Below, one piece after another: positions 10,064 to 19,914 of a stretch of 64,000 nt of DNA. Every line of letters starts with the position of its first letter. Within the stretch, counting starts at the first letter, position 1. The stretch is from NCBI GenBank assembly GCA_016110215.1, contig JADWQD010000015.1, forward strand, positions 1 through 64,000, written 5' to 3'. Made by a program: the position numbers and the translations under genes. The notes below the pieces were generated by a model that had not been told where the DNA came from, ran no database searches, and was given only the letters and a program-made list of their open reading frames with translations. This DNA is from Capronia americana. Taxonomy: Eukaryota > Ascomycota > Eurotiomycetes > Chaetothyriales > Herpotrichiellaceae.

Positions 10064-11842
10064 ATGGCAGCAGAGTTGGTCTCAAAGAACGGAGGGTGGG
10101 GAAGCGATGCGATCGTTGAGCAACTTTCGCGGCTCGAACTTCGTTATATTGCCCAGGTGCCAGGATCCAGTTACCGTGGCCTCCATGACAGTCTTGTGAA
10201 CTACAACGGAGGCAACAATCCTGAGATGCTCATGTGCTTGCATGAGGAGCACTCCGTGGCACTCGCACACGGATATGCAAAAGTGACGGAACGACCCATG
10301 GCTGTGGCAATGCATGCTAATGTCGGTTTGATGCATGCCACAATGGCCATCTACAATGCGTTCTGCGACCGTGTGCCCATGGTGCTTCTAGGTGCAACCG
10401 GCCCATTAGACGCAGCCAAACGGCGGCCATGGATCGACTGGATACACACTGCGGCCGATCAAGCTGCGCTCATCCGGCCCTGTATCAAGTTCGACGATCA
10501 ACCGATGTCTGTGAACGCTGCAATTGCCAGCCTTACCAGGGCCACGGCCATTACTTCACAGATTCCACGAGCACCGGTCTACATCTGTCTGGATGTTGAA
10601 CTGCAGGAGAATCCACTACAGAACATCGATGATTTGCGCTTCATGAATCCAGAGAGGCACATCCACGGGGCAGCCACGCCTGGAGCGGCTCCTGAAGACG
10701 TCCAAAGAGTTCTGAGCAAGCTGCAGGCCTCTCGTCGTCCTCTGCTGCTCTTTGGACGGGTCGACCGAACGAATAATGGATGGGATGAACGGATTCGGTT
10801 GGCCGAGCATTACGATGCACGCGTGCTCACGGACATAAAACAGGCTGCTGCGTTTCCCAACCATCATCATCTTCACGCCGCGCCCGCGAGTGTCATGCCC
10901 TCCCCTCAAACTTCGGAGGTGGTCAGGCATGCCGATGTCATTGTGTCGTTTGAATGGGTCGATCTCGCAGGCACGTTGCAAGGAGCACTTGGCGGGGTGG
11001 AACCCACGTCGCATATGGTTCATGTCAGCCTAGATGCCTCGCTCCATAATGGCTGGTCGAAAGACCACTTTGGTCAACCACCCTCCGATCACCAGGTCGT
11101 GGCCGAAAGCAACAAGTTCATCTCTGCCTTGTTGGAAGCATCTGTCCGGTCCAAAGGTAAACGCCAGCCAACTTCCTGGGAGCAGATTCCCCCAAAACCA
11201 ACTAGCAACGAAATACCGCATCTCGACAAGGGCGACACAATTGCGATGGAGCATCTTGCTGAGGCGCTGTATGCCAACAGTGATCCGGACAAAACATGCC
11301 TGGTCCGAATACCTCTCGGCTGGAAAGGCGACGATCTGCGTGCAACACATCCCTTGGCATTCCTAGGCATGGATGGAGGTGCTGGTATCGGATCAGGCCC
11401 CGGTCAAGCTGTCGGGGCAGCGTTGGCCTTGAAGAATACTCCTTACCTGACTGTCGCCGTCCTTGGAGATGGAGATTTCATGATGGGCTCCACAGCCATA
11501 TGGACCGCGGTGCGTCATCGGCTACCGTTGCTGCTGATTATCGCGAATAATTTCTCTTTCTTCAATGACGAGATACATCAAGAACGAGTAGCCCGCACGC
11601 GTAAGAGACCTGTCGAGAACAAAGGGGTTGGAATCCGCATCGATGAACCTGCTCCTAACATAGGACAGCACGCCGCGTCTCTAGGTGCGACCGTGCTGAG
11701 TGAGCAAGCCACGAAACGCAGTCAGCTGCACGAAGCCATCAGGCAAGCTGTGCAGCATGTGCGAGAGAAGAAATCTGTAGTTGTGGTGGACGTTTTGATT
11801 CCTCCAGAAGGGTATTCTGCTGCACTGGGCGAAAGTAAGTAG
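10064..11842 (+). CDS. Thiamine-diphosphate enzyme (ALS / benzoylformate decarboxylase superfamily)
   Basis: Single-exon gene, 592 aa, with the three-domain architecture of ThDP-dependent 2-oxoacid decarboxylases, synthases and lyases. The N-terminal PYR domain has the activating Glu in CLHEEHSVALAHGYAK (about Glu61) and VGLMHATMAIYNAFCDRVPM. A central domain starts near residue 205. The C-terminal PP domain carries the ThDP/Mg motif: GDGDFMMG at about 468 and NN about 27 residues later. The motif DAAKRRPWIDWIHTAADQ is typical of a branch annotated only as ThDP-binding or acetolactate-synthase-like. No targeting peptide is evident, unlike mitochondrial Ilv2, so a biosynthetic acetolactate synthase role is unlikely. 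Carboligation or cleavage of an alpha-hydroxyketone or 2-oxoacid is plausible, and neighbouring ALDH and BVMO genes fit a degradative pathway. Confidence 0.9.
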   Translation: MAAELVSKNGGWGSDAIVEQLSRLELRYIAQVPGSSYRGLHDSLVNYNGGNNPEMLMCLHEEHSVALAHGYAKVTERPMAVAMHANVGLMHATMAIYNAFCDRVPMVLLGATGPLDAAKRRPWIDWIHTAADQAALIRPCIKFDDQPMSVNAAIASLTRATAITSQIPRAPVYICLDVELQENPLQNIDDLRFMNPERHIHGAATPGAAPEDVQRVLSKLQASRRPLLLFGRVDRTNNGWDERIRLAEHYDARVLTDIKQAAAFPNHHHLHAAPASVMPSPQTSEVVRHADVIVSFEWVDLAGTLQGALGGVEPTSHMVHVSLDASLHNGWSKDHFGQPPSDHQVVAESNKFISALLEASVRSKGKRQPTSWEQIPPKPTSNEIPHLDKGDTIAMEHLAEALYANSDPDKTCLVRIPLGWKGDDLRATHPLAFLGMDGGAGIGSGPGQAVGAALALKNTPYLTVAVLGDGDFMMGSTAIWTAVRHRLPLLLIIANNFSFFNDEIHQERVARTRKRPVENKGVGIRIDEPAPNIGQHAASLGATVLSEQATKRSQLHEAIRQAVQHVREKKSVVVVDVLIPPEGYSAALGESK

Positions 11843-12868
11843 AACGGGACAATGGACTTGAGTCCTGCAACACATCATCTTCGAGAATTGTTGCATGATG
11901 AGGCAAATGTCAAGCTAAACTAAAGCGGAGTTTCAGCCGCGTTGCGTTTGCAAGGAACGGCTTGTCAACATACACTGGTTTGAGGGAGTAGCATGGACCG
12001 CGGAGTTTGACTGTAGGAACGAAGGCTCACCTGAGGACTGGGACATAGTGGAGGTATCCGATGCTCATGACCCAGTGCCCAAGGCTCCAACGCCGTCGTC
12101 CAATATCAGTAAATTTCGCACCAGAGTGTCAGTCAGTATTGGCCACGGCTGAATTGCAGGCCTGGAAGGTGAAGAGCCTAGAATGGCGTCGAAGAAGAAA
12201 TAAGCCTCGCAGGTTACAACCTTGGGCGGCCATCTTCCATGGAGCATAGGATACCTAACCATAGGAATCGGTGAGAAAACACTCCCTTTATTGTGCCTAC
12301 AGATGTGGTGTCTGTCCATCTCCTCGCCAATGGCGACATCTAGACTGGTGCGCGGGCACTTGCAGGAGGAGGATGTCTTGTCCGCTTGGATTCATGCGCT
12401 CGGCAGACATTACCAATTGCAAATGTGATCTTTGCCGGATAATGCACGATTTCCCCGCCGTTTGGGTGGAGGACCGGTGGAGGCGCATTTGCGATAGGAT
12501 AAGGCCCGCTAGGCGCGAAAGGGCTTGAAACAGTATTTCACGCGATCAGTTCCTAAGGTATCCTAGGCGACGCTGCGAAACCATGACTTCTATCAGCAGA
12601 TTACACAGATAACGACGCGTCATAATACCAATGGCACAGTATGCGTGGCCTGGTGTGGGCAATGACTTCCACGGTTTTCGTTTCCCGCGGCGGCAACCGG
12701 CGGCAGATTGTGGAGGAATGATCGCGGAGAAACGAACCCAGAATGTTGAACACAGCGGTTCCTTTATATCTTGGAGCGACGAACTCTCAACTACAGCCTT
12801 GGGAAGGAAAATATTGTGTGTGTGTGTGTGTGTGTGTGTCTTGAGGCCTTCCGACATCCACCAGCACC
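11843..12868. other. Intergenic region upstream of the monooxygenase
   Basis: About 1 kb without a supportable gene; open frames are short and on competing strands. It contains several GGATA/TATCC words and a GCGG-rich patch (12687-12708), and ends with a TG microsatellite. It is the likely promoter of the monooxygenase. Confidence 0.4.
12815..12839. repeat. (TG)n microsatellite, ~12 units
   Basis: An uninterrupted run of alternating T and G, 25 nt long, ends 29 bp before the monooxygenase ATG and so probably lies in the 5' leader or core promoter. Confidence 0.95.
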
Positions 12869-14763
12869 ATGTCCCGCCATCACTGTGACGCCCTGATCGT
12901 CGGCGCCGGCTTCGGCGGCATCTATCAATTGCACAAACTCCTCTCTCTTGGCTTATCCGTACGAGTCATCGATGTGGCCGGGGACGTGGGAGGCACGTGG
13001 TACTGGAACCGGTACCCGGGCGCCATGAGCGACACAGAGTCGTTCGTTTACCGATATTCCTGGGACACCGACGATCTCCAGAGTTACCCTTGGAGTCACC
13101 ATTATGTGAAGCAGCCAGACGTGCTGAGATACTTGGAGCATGTTGTCGAGAAGCACGGATTCAGGAAGTATATGCAGTTCAACACGGAGATGGTCGGTGC
13201 CGACTGGGACGACGAGGCCGGCGTTTGGAGAGTCGAGGTTGGGAACGGAGACGTCTTCGTCGTCAAGTACCTCATCACGGCGCTGGGACTCTTGTCAAAG
13301 GCAAATTATCCAGATATTCCCGGCATTGATCAGTTCCAGGGCGAGATGTGCCATACGGCAAAGTGGAGGCCGGAGTTAGATCTCGCCAACAAGAGAGTGG
13401 GAGTCATTGGATGTGGATCGACGGGGGTGCAGGTCATCACGGACATTGCAAGCAAAGTCAAGACCTTAACGTCTTTCCAACGGCATCCGCAGTATTCAGT
13501 ACCTAGTGGCGATGGCCCCGTGAGTGCTGAATACAGGGAGCACGTCAACCAGAACTACCCGGAGATCATGAAACAGGTTCGCAACTCGATATGCGGATTC
13601 GGCTTCGTCGAGTCGACCACTCCCTTCCACTCATATCCAGAAGAACAACGGGAGCAAATCTTCGAACAACTCTGGCAGAAGGGCAATGGCTTCCGGTTCA
13701 TGTTTGGTGGATTCAGCGACATCTCCACAGATCGCGAGGCCAACGAGGCAGCGTGTGCATTCATCCGCAAGAAAATCGCCCAGACCGTCAAGGACCCCGA
13801 GAAGGCCAAGAAGTTGATGCCCCGTGACTTGTATGCAAGAAGGCCTCTCTGTGATGGCGGCTACTATGAGCAGTTCAACCGAGACAACGTCGACATTGTG
13901 GATCTTAACCGGACGGCCATCACAAGGATCACACCCACGGGCATCGAGACCGAGGACGGCACAGTCCATGAGATGGACGTTATCATCTTCGCCACCGGCT
14001 TTGACGCCATCGACGGCAACTACAACCGCGTCAGGATCCGCGGCAGGGCAGGAAAGACGCTGAAGCAACACTGGGAACCCGCGGGTCCGACCAGCTATCT
14101 CGGCGTCTTTGTCCCTGGATTTCCGAACCTGTGCATGATTACTGGGCCCCAAGGTCCCTTCAGCAACATCCCGCCAGCCATCGAACTGCATGTCGAACTA
14201 ATCTCGTCGATGATTGAGCGGGCAGAGCAAAGCAGGCGAGTCGCGCGCATCCCGGGGCAGGATGTCATCGAAGCACTCCCCGAAGCAGAAGAAGATTGGA
14301 TCCAACAGTGCGAGAGAGCCGCAGAAGGGAGCCTGTTCAAAGAGACAGCATCCTGGATATTCGGCAATGTGAGTTCCCCCATCCCCTTCCACGTTGTCGC
14401 TCCACCCAGCAAGCCAGCGAGTCTATCACCTCGGCCGCGATTCCCGGGTATACTTGTTGTATAGTACTGGGGTTTGGGACGAGCGCTACACCCCGACTTG
14501 ATGTTTTGTCTTCTCCTTCCTCTCCTTCGGATGCTCTACTGACGACGTCCCTCCTTCAGAACGTAAAAGGAAAGAAAGTCGCCTTACGGTTTTACTTCGG
14601 TGGACTGGCCAAGTATCGACGGGCGGTCCAAAGTATGATTGACGATGGGTTTCGAGGGTTCAGGCCACTAGGGGAGCAGAGCACGCCATCAGCCACGACC
14701 GTGCGTGCCAACTATGTACCCATCGAAGTCGTGCGTGCTCCGTCGGGACTGGTCGAGAGCTGA
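12869..14763 (+). CDS. Baeyer-Villiger-type FAD monooxygenase
   Basis: A class B flavoprotein monooxygenase that would insert oxygen into a ketone using NADPH and FAD. Proposed exons: 12869-14368 and 14560-14763 (567 aa). The first exon has the FAD dinucleotide fold GAGFGG (residues 12-17), the BVMO fingerprint FQGEMCHTAKW (156-166, matching FxGxxxHxxxW), the NADPH fold GCGSTG (181-186), and DVIIFATGFDAIDGN near 380. The intron was chosen because splicing joins SWIFGN to NVKGKKVALRFYFGGLAKYR, the usual C-terminal segment (GKKxxxLFYxGG) of cyclohexanone-monooxygenase-like proteins; without it the frame stops at 14464. The 191 bp intron is long for this window. It ends the candidate catabolic block. 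Substrate unknown. Confidence 0.92.
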
Positions 14764-15163
14764 TGACGGGGAGACTGCGACCTCCAACGAAGCGCGGTAT
14801 TAGAGAGGACGTCAATCCCCGATGATTGTGGTCGCTAGCGACTAGAACGCGCTGAATGTGTACGTGGCGCTGCTGGTAAAATGTGGCCTTTCCAGGCTCA
14901 TTTCTCTGTTCTGGTGTTCGGATCTATGCTTCACTAGGAGAGGTGGACAAGATTACTGTTCTGACATCGGAAACTGTTGAATATGTATTCCCAATGTGCC
15001 TGGGCGTCTAAGCTTGCGCTTAATTCTAAGTTTGGTACATACAGATTCTCGGTGTAAAGGCCGATGCTTCATGCAATTTGCACACCGTCATGGTAATAAT
15101 TCCGGCATAATGGTCTCATTCCCTTCGGTAACGCAAGCATCATTCCATAGGGTTGGTCAACCC
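14764..15163. other. Convergent 3' intergenic region
   Basis: Lies between the 3' ends of the monooxygenase (+) and the F-box gene (-). I see no gene or structured element. Confidence 0.4.
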
Positions 15164-17071
15164 TCAGTCCCTGTACTCTTCGTCGTCACTTGGCTCGCTG
15201 TCGAGAAAGTCGTTTTCACGATACTGCGTCTCAGCCGGACGCTGGTCGGAAATGACCAAATCCACCACATCACATCTGGCTTGCACAGTCTTCGGAGTCG
15301 AAGCGTCACTTTCGTCGCTATTCTCACTCCTGCCGAGCTCCTTGAGACGGCTTTCTGCGATCCGGGTACTCTGGCGTTGTGACGCGGACCGTGGTCTCTT
15401 GGAGCTTAACGTCTTGGCGACAATGTTCGAAGGCTTGTCCGTGTTGAGAAAAATATTTTCAAAGACAGGCATCCAATTCTGTCTCATTTTCGCTCGGTCA
15501 CGCCAGCTGGCATCCTTTAGAATCACTTTGAGGCTGAGTTTCTTGAGAAAGGGCAAATCCTCGGATGCATCCACCAGCGATGTAAAGAACTTCTCTGCAG
15601 CTGCTTCAGTAAGTTGTCGCATGTTTTCGATAGAGATACTGATGAGTTGGGATGGCCATGTAGGAGGTCCCTTGGGTAACAGTTCGTCGAAAAGAGGGTC
15701 ACGATCATGCCATGATGACGGGTCGATGTACACCATATCGATCTCGAGCTGTTGCAAACTTGGGCACAGCGTCTTGAGTTTAGCCATAAAGCCCAAATCC
15801 ATGGACTGGTTGTTGTTGAGTTTGAGCGACTGCAAACTATATCCTGCGGAGGATAAGTATCCCTCTAGGACGTCAGACGTCAAATGAGAGCAATTTGTGA
15901 CCTCGAAGTGGAGTAGACCCGGCGGCAGCATCGGCATGGTGTTTTCGTCCAGCATAGCGCAGTTTCGGAAACACAGGGATCGCAACTCCGACAGACTCTT
16001 CAGTGCTACAGCAAGATAGCTCCGTGCAGAGGCGATGTCAGCTTTCTCCGCCTTCTCAGGCAGACTAAGGTTGAGAAAAGAGACGTCGCGCAAGTGCTTG
16101 AAGGACGGCCTGGAGTGGGCGGCCATAGCCTCCTTAAGGACATCGGTTGTATTTGGAAACCTCCCATTCCAGTCAAAACTCCTCAGGACCACATTGTTAC
16201 TTTCCAGGCGTCTGATAAGATCGAGCGGATAGGCCCAGCGCACCTTTTTCGCCTCGGGTTGCGCCCAGCTAACTGTCGTCATGTCGTCATAGTTCGAGTA
16301 GAGTCGTATACCTTGGAGTTGAGGAGTAAGTGAGATTAATTCGTCCAACGAAATGCCGCCCTTTTTCGCCAAGAGGTGCTTGACTTCGATGTCCAGATAT
16401 CGGATCTTTGACCGGAAGGAAGTGGAAAGTGTGCCAGGATGGTCCTGATCCTGCTTAAGCAGCCTCACGAGGCCGCGCGCTCGCTGGAGTGGATACAAAG
16501 GAGGACTATAGAGCAGAGTTGCCATGCAAGCATCGTGAAAAGATCGGCATACGCTTCCAGTCGTGCAAAGCCAATTGATTGATGCTTGCTGCCTTGACAA
16601 GGGGCCATAAAGAGGGTAGGCAGCATACTGCATGATGTTCACCAACACAAAATATGGCAATGTCTGCCATGGCGGTATGCGCGCGTTTGTGGATGGTTTG
16701 GATTCGACAGCGACCACGCCACTCGATTTCGTCCCATTTTGAAATGGCTGGATCTTCAGCCTCTTGTTTGAAAACCCTCTCTTTTTGGATAGCGGTGCTG
16801 GTTGTTTTCGCTTTGGGCGAGGTGACCCTACACTTGTCTGAGATTTGATGTTCGAGGGTGTGGGCTCCTGGCTAATGTCAGTCTCAACGGCGGATGAGTC
16901 TGAAATGTCGTCATCGCTCGATTCTCGATATGTCTGGACTCGACGAGCAGCGCGGGCAGGACGAGTCGTCGTGATGAGATATTCGCGATCCTCGTCGGAA
17001 CTACTGTCATCATTTTGATACCGGACTCGAGGTATGCGGCGGGGTCGAGATTGGCTCGAGGCTGCAGGCAT
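15164..17071 (-). CDS. F-box / leucine-rich-repeat-like protein
   Basis: Single exon, 635 aa from the ATG at 17071 (MPAASSQSRPRRIPRV); the frame continues upstream to 17209 but the added residues look like translated leader. The N-terminal 120 residues are acidic/basic low complexity with an NLS-like RPKRKQ. An F-box-like segment follows at about 130-180, from PWQTLPYFVLVNIMQYA through NWLCTTGSVCRSFHDACMATLLYSPPLY. The rest (about 200-560) shows irregular LRR-like repeats, for example LRSLCFRNCAMLDENTMPML, LLHFEVTNCSHLTSDVLEGYL and LQSLKLNNNQSMDL. Known for the class: substrate adaptors of SCF ubiquitin ligases. The target is unknown. The C-terminal tail is again acidic. Confidence 0.85.
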   Translation of the reverse strand: MPAASSQSRPRRIPRVRYQNDDSSSDEDREYLITTTRPARAARRVQTYRESSDDDISDSSAVETDISQEPTPSNIKSQTSVGSPRPKRKQPAPLSKKRGFSNKRLKIQPFQNGTKSSGVVAVESKPSTNARIPPWQTLPYFVLVNIMQYAAYPLYGPLSRQQASINWLCTTGSVCRSFHDACMATLLYSPPLYPLQRARGLVRLLKQDQDHPGTLSTSFRSKIRYLDIEVKHLLAKKGGISLDELISLTPQLQGIRLYSNYDDMTTVSWAQPEAKKVRWAYPLDLIRRLESNNVVLRSFDWNGRFPNTTDVLKEAMAAHSRPSFKHLRDVSFLNLSLPEKAEKADIASARSYLAVALKSLSELRSLCFRNCAMLDENTMPMLPPGLLHFEVTNCSHLTSDVLEGYLSSAGYSLQSLKLNNNQSMDLGFMAKLKTLCPSLQQLEIDMVYIDPSSWHDRDPLFDELLPKGPPTWPSQLISISIENMRQLTEAAAEKFFTSLVDASEDLPFLKKLSLKVILKDASWRDRAKMRQNWMPVFENIFLNTDKPSNIVAKTLSSKRPRSASQRQSTRIAESRLKELGRSENSDESDASTPKTVQARCDVVDLVISDQRPAETQYRENDFLDSEPSDDEEYRD

Positions 17072-17865
17072 GGTGGGGAACGGCAGCCCTTGGCTGGCGA
17101 GGGAAATTGTGAGTGGTTTTGCGAGGTGCAGGAGATATTGGCGGCGCAAGCCCAACGATGATTCAAGCGTTTGATGATATCCCAGGCATGCTGAAAGAGT
17201 CGCCCTCACGACAAGTCAAGTTGATGTGAGTCACTGTAGAAGCGCGGGATAGTGAGAGTCCAGCTGAGATGAAGCCTTGCAGGAATTGTCGTTGCGATTG
17301 CATGCGCCGGATCTACCCGAGGCTAAGTTAACGAGCTTTATTATCGAGGCATGTCTGCCGAGCATTCTGCGATACGTATCCTTCTGTGCCTTTGCATTCT
17401 TGCTTCAACAGGAATGCATATGCTTTTGATGCTTTAACTGCGGGTTGCAACGCACCAGACCTTTTCTAATCGTGCAAGCTATCCCTGCTGGTGCAGTTTT
17501 GTCAACTCTGTCCCTTTGGCTGACAGGCAAACGGGATTACCGAGCATGAAATGCGATTGAGTTCGATCAAAAATCTTTGATTGAGCATGTGCTACCCGCG
17601 TTGCTCAGACTGTCAGCTTCGGTGGGCCTAATCCTGTTCCTGAAAAGTGGCACAGCGCGTCAATATCCGGAGTACGGAGTACATGAACTAGTGTAAGTAG
17701 GAGACGTATTTATCCTTATTGGATGAAGGCTACGAATACCCCGTATATTTTGGTACAGCCTCCACAGACATTTCTACTCGTCATGGTCGTCCAATAACTG
17801 ACAGCGTCGCGCGATTGAGTCTTCATATTCGATTTATTCCCTGTATGGTAGGAGCGTGGCGGGAA

Positions 17866-17889
17866 CATCGACGCATCGACGCATCGACG
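17866..17889. repeat. Octanucleotide tandem repeat, CATCGACG x3
   Basis: Three exact copies of CATCGACG stand head to tail. No function is evident; useful only as a polymorphic marker. Confidence 0.9.
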
Positions 17890-18844
17890 CGGTCGCGGCA
17901 AGGTGCGGGGTCGAAATGGCGCACACACGGCAGATTGACGACAATGGTACGTGCATCGGGCAAGTAACGGAAAATCATCGAGAGGATTCACCTACATCGG
18001 TAGCATTCTGACGGCGCCGAGTCCTGGGATGCTGTTCGCTCTCTGCCATTTATAGCACTGTTTTGAGCAGCTCTGTTTGTTGTTGCTTGTCGTCGTCACT
18101 TAGCTGTTCGCTGATCGATAATAATGAATTCTCGGGTATCTGGAGAGGCCGTGCGAGACGATATCTTTGTCAGTTTCAGGTTTGTCCGGCGCAGTTAGCG
18201 TGGCGTTGAACTGTCGCAATCGCCCAAAATGCAAAGGAGCTCAAATCTCCGCTGGGTGATGTGCCGTGGCTGGGCAGCCTTCGACAGAACCACTTCGGTT
18301 CCCACTTCCAGGTTCCTCTCCCTGCGCCCGCCACTCAGAGCATCGTTCCTTCCCAGGGTGACAAGCAATCTAACCAAGAGCTCTTCAGGCCAAATCGCCC
18401 TCTTGTCTTCCTGTCGCTTCGCTCCCATCTTCTCTGTTTGCCTTCGTACTCATCAGTTCTCGTATTCCTGCTTTGAAGCGTAGGGAACGGAAAGCCGTAC
18501 CATTCGCTGACCACTGACGGAGTTGCGTTCCTGATCTGCAGACTTGCAGCACCCTCCTGCCACCTCCACCACTCCAAGCCTCAGAAGGCAGGAAGGGCTC
18601 CATAATTGCCGACGCCGATACCAAGTCGCCCTGCCAACTTTTCTGCTTCCTGCAGCAGCTTCCAGCCAATCCTGCTTACAACTTCTTCTTCAACCCTTCG
18701 CGCAAATCGTCCAAAAATATCACATTGTCTCAGAGACTCTCAACTACCGTTCGACCGTGTCCCACGCTTCTACCCGCCTTCGAGAGCAACTCGATTGAGT
18801 CTGCGCCTATTCCGAACTGGCCTACCCCTCACAGTCATCAGTAC

Positions 18845-18886
18845 ATGGTGTTTCAAGTTTCGAGTCCGCGATTATCCTCGACGTAA
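18845..18886 (+). promoter_or_regulatory. Candidate upstream ORF before the Chs7-type gene
   Basis: An ATG at 18845 opens a 13-codon frame (MVFQVSSPRLSST) that ends in TAA at 18884, 51 bp before the main ATG. If the transcript begins upstream in the pyrimidine-rich tract, this uORF would be translated first and could damp expression. The transcription start is not known. Confidence 0.35.
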
Positions 18887-18937
18887 TAATAACTCGACGG
18901 TTGCGCGCAACATTACGGCTCTTGAAAGAGCTGTAAG

Positions 18938-19914
18938 ATGGGTGGAACACAGTATGGGAAGTTCCAGGTAGGAGCTTTCACCGCTGGACGTGTGATAGAT
19001 TGCTGACTTGGAGTGCAGAACTTCTGCAAAGATGCAACGCTACCGATATGTAATGTGAGACTTCACCTCCAGCGATAAGCGCCGTTCTTTCCTCTGACCT
19101 CCTCCAGATCCTCGTCGCAAACAACCAACCACCCGAGCTTGCATATGGTGGATGTGTCCTACGTGGCATAACACTGAGCAACAACAGGAACCTCGCCAAC
19201 TTGGGGTCAATACTGCTTGCCGGCCTCGCAATTTTGGTCACACTGTTCCTGTTATGGAGAGCAGAAAGGAAAGCTGCTGCAGTCGGTCGTCGAGAAATGC
19301 AGCTATTTCTGGCAGGTTACCTGGTCATCGAGATATGCGAAATATTCACCGTCGGCGGATTTCCATTGAACAACGACGTGCGGAAAGGGTTTACAGCCGT
19401 CCACATAGCGGCCATCGTGGCGACCATGTGGATCTTACTCATGAATGCGGTGGTGGGCTACCAGCTAATTGATGACGGCACGGCATTATCATTAGGGTTG
19501 ATAGGAGTCACCGCCCTAGCCTTGTTCGTTGGGACCGGTTACATTGCTCTCGACACGGCCTTTTCCTGGAGCGGTTTCTGGGATAGCTCGTTACAGCCGC
19601 CGCACCAGCACTACGCACTCTACACGCTATATCAGCTCGCGCCGCTGGTCTTCATGTTCCTCTTCTTCGTCCTGGAATCAATCTTGGTTCTCAGGGTCCT
19701 CGGGGAAACGAAGCCAATGATCTACCTCATCGTCGCAGCCCTGTTATTCGCCATCGGCCAAGTCTTCATGTATGTGATTTCAAAGCATATATGTGAGGGA
19801 ACTGATGGAAAGATCAATGGGACCCTTTTTGAGACGCTCTTTACCCTACTGAGCGTCGTTGCGATATTCATCTTCTGGTCATCAATCACCGAAGATGACT
19901 GGCCAATGCAATGA
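18938..19914 (+). CDS. chs7: Chs7-family chitin synthase export chaperone
   Basis: An ER membrane protein of the Chs7 family (Pfam chitin synthase III catalytic subunit), which lets class III/IV chitin synthases leave the ER. Proposed exons: 18938-18967 (10 codons), 19019-19054 (12 codons), 19108-19914 (290 aa). Splicing yields NFCKDATLPICN, matching the family's N-terminal CxxxxLPLC motif, then GGCVLRGITLSNNRNLANLGS. About seven hydrophobic segments follow. The C-terminal motif ISKHICEGTDGKINGTLFETL aligns with yeast Chs7 FSTQICEG and precedes the acidic end TEDDWP. It is shorter than typical Chs7 (about 310-330 aa) and could be the divergent second paralogue found in moulds rather than the true orthologue. 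The two tiny first exons rest on splice sites plus motif fit. Confidence 0.82.

Larger units (their letters stand above)
17072..18937. other. Long divergent intergenic region and pyrimidine-rich leader
   Basis: Nearly 1.9 kb between the divergent F-box and Chs7-type genes. No coding gene could be supported. It holds an octamer repeat (17866-17889). From about 18240 to 18870 the + strand is strongly C/T-rich, as in long 5' UTRs of fungal morphogenesis genes, and a 13-codon upstream ORF lies at 18845-18886. Confidence 0.45.

Noticed and set aside
9495..10085. 196-codon open frame on the minus strand across the divergent promoter
   Set aside because: It overlaps the start of the ThDP gene, owes its length to the 123 bp (3n) duplication and shows no motif.
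14369..14464. Apparent truncation of the monooxygenase at 14464
   Set aside because: A GTGAGT donor at 14369 and acceptor ending at 14559 restore the conserved C-terminus, so the gene is intact rather than a pseudogene.
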